Shown here: positions 40,474 to 41,153 of the stretch, in pieces
Position numbering within the stretch: position 1 is the first letter of the stretch
Layout of the letters: each line of letters starts with the position of its first letter
Origin: Chitinophagaceae bacterium
GTDB taxonomy: Bacteria > Bacteroidota > Bacteroidia > Chitinophagales > Chitinophagaceae
NCBI GenBank assembly: GCA_947451935.1
Contig: CANGBH010000018.1
Location: 1 to 41,153 of the forward strand
DNA length: 41,153 nt
Direction: 5' to 3'
Program-made: the position numbers and the translations under genes
Notes under the pieces: generated by a model
What the model saw: the letters and a program-made list of their open reading frames with translations, nothing else
Database searches by the model: none
Told to the model about the DNA's origin: nothing

Positions 40474-41153
40474 TTGTTATTTAATATTTTCAAGAAAAGA
40501 AAAGTATTATACTTACGTCCTCATAGCGGCTTGGGTAATAGAATTAGGGTAATAGTATCCGGAATGGAATTAAGCAAATTATTAAATGCTAAACTGATTA
40601 TACTTTGGTCTAAAGACGATTCACTCAATGCCAATTTTTATAAACTATTTGAAAAGATTGACGACTCTAATATTTCTGTAATTCAATCAAATTTATTTTC
40701 AAAATTGATTTGTTATAGGGGCGATAGAATTTTTTATAGAATAGTTTCAAATTTATTTCGAATTTTGTTAGGTATAGATTTTATGTTATTTGATAATGAT
40801 TTTCCAGAGTATGTTTGGAATGGGCAAAATGTTCTAAACTTGAATCACCCAAAAGTAAAATTTGCAAAAAATATTTTAATCAATACCTGTAATATTTTTG
40901 AGCAAAATTGGAGTCATTTAAAAGTTTTTGTACCAAGTTTAGAAGTGAAAAAGAAACTTTCATCTCTTGCTTTACCGAATCAATATATTGGAATGCATAT
41001 AAGACGTCAAGATCACGTTGCTCTAATACAAATGAGCCCTCTTAGCCTCTATATTGAAAAAATTGAAGAGGAAATTCAATTAAATCAAAATGTCAAGATT
41101 TATATATCTACCGATGACTTGAAAATTGAAGGTTTACTTCACGGCCTTTTTTC
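40474..41153 (+). CDS. O-fucosyltransferase-like protein, 3' end beyond the window
   Basis: The frame is open from TTG 40474 to the window edge (226 codons visible), with no stop. It reads 'KVLYLRPHSGLGNRIRVIVSGMELSKLLNAKLIILW' near the start and 'YIGMHIRRQDHVALIQMSPLSLYIEKIEEEI', then 'IYISTDDLKIEGLL'. SGLGNR near the N-terminus together with HIRR and a following TDD motif is the GDP-fucose-binding pattern of GT23/GT65-like fucosyltransferases. A fucosyl transfer is plausible but unproven. It is preceded by a 92-nt AT-rich gap. Confidence 0.7.
   Translation, partial: MLFNIFKKRKVLYLRPHSGLGNRIRVIVSGMELSKLLNAKLIILWSKDDSLNANFYKLFEKIDDSNISVIQSNLFSKLICYRGDRIFYRIVSNLFRILLGIDFMLFDNDFPEYVWNGQNVLNLNHPKVKFAKNILINTCNIFEQNWSHLKVFVPSLEVKKKLSSLALPNQYIGMHIRRQDHVALIQMSPLSLYIEKIEEEIQLNQNVKIYISTDDLKIEGLLHGLF

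Overview
The window reads as a moderately AT-rich chromosomal segment of a Bacteroidota bacterium, most likely of the Chitinophagaceae/Chitinophagales type. The support is: a uppS-bamA-ompH-ompH-murI block; a DUF6089-type outer membrane protein; a UpxY-like NusG paralogue opening a polysaccharide locus; TAnnTTTG-type -7 promoter boxes; few Shine-Dalgarno sites; and many TTG starts. The lineage is inferred from gene content only. I see no rRNA, tRNA, CRISPR array or transposase.

Region 1 (1-10.8 kb) is a plus-strand housekeeping and envelope block: alpha/beta hydrolase, CBS/ACT-like protein, one-POTRA outer membrane protein, NAD kinase, DUF6089-like protein, undecaprenyl diphosphate synthase, BamA, two Skp/OmpH chaperones and glutamate racemase. 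Together these make the lipid carrier and a peptidoglycan precursor, and fold outer membrane proteins. Region 2 (10.8-17.5 kb) carries rpmH, rnpA, tadA, sodA, yidD (minus strand), an unknown 261-aa protein, tatC, rpiB and an M28 peptidase. No dnaA is seen next to rpmH-rnpA.

Region 3 (17.5-41.15 kb) is a surface or exported polysaccharide locus. It opens with a UpxY/NusG-like antiterminator, a Wza-like outer membrane lipoprotein and a Wzc-like tyrosine kinase/co-polymerase. An ABC-2 permease (Wzm) and, after a 2.1 kb interruption, its ATPase (Wzt) follow. About a dozen glycosyltransferases come next, the last one, O-fucosyltransferase-like, running off the window end. The Wzm-Wzt interruption holds a small-protein/nucleotidyltransferase pair, a mazEF-type toxin-antitoxin pair and a minus-strand four-helix-bundle protein. 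No Wzx, Wzy or initiating sugar-phosphate transferase is visible.

The most unusual structure is a class of strand-asymmetric, word-like repeats. Several intergenic spaces carry long imperfect inverted repeats with one C-poor arm and one G-poor arm, and each site uses different words. In the Wzm-Wzt gap these become C-free tracts of 79-114 nt and G-free tracts of 77-86 nt that separate the small accessory modules. One G-free tract lies in frame inside the Wzm coding sequence. A second composite repeat lies upstream of both nadK and tatC. Other oddities are missing standard starts for Wzm and one glycosyltransferase, a terminator ending three bases before murI, and a decayed gene at 33.8-34.2 kb.
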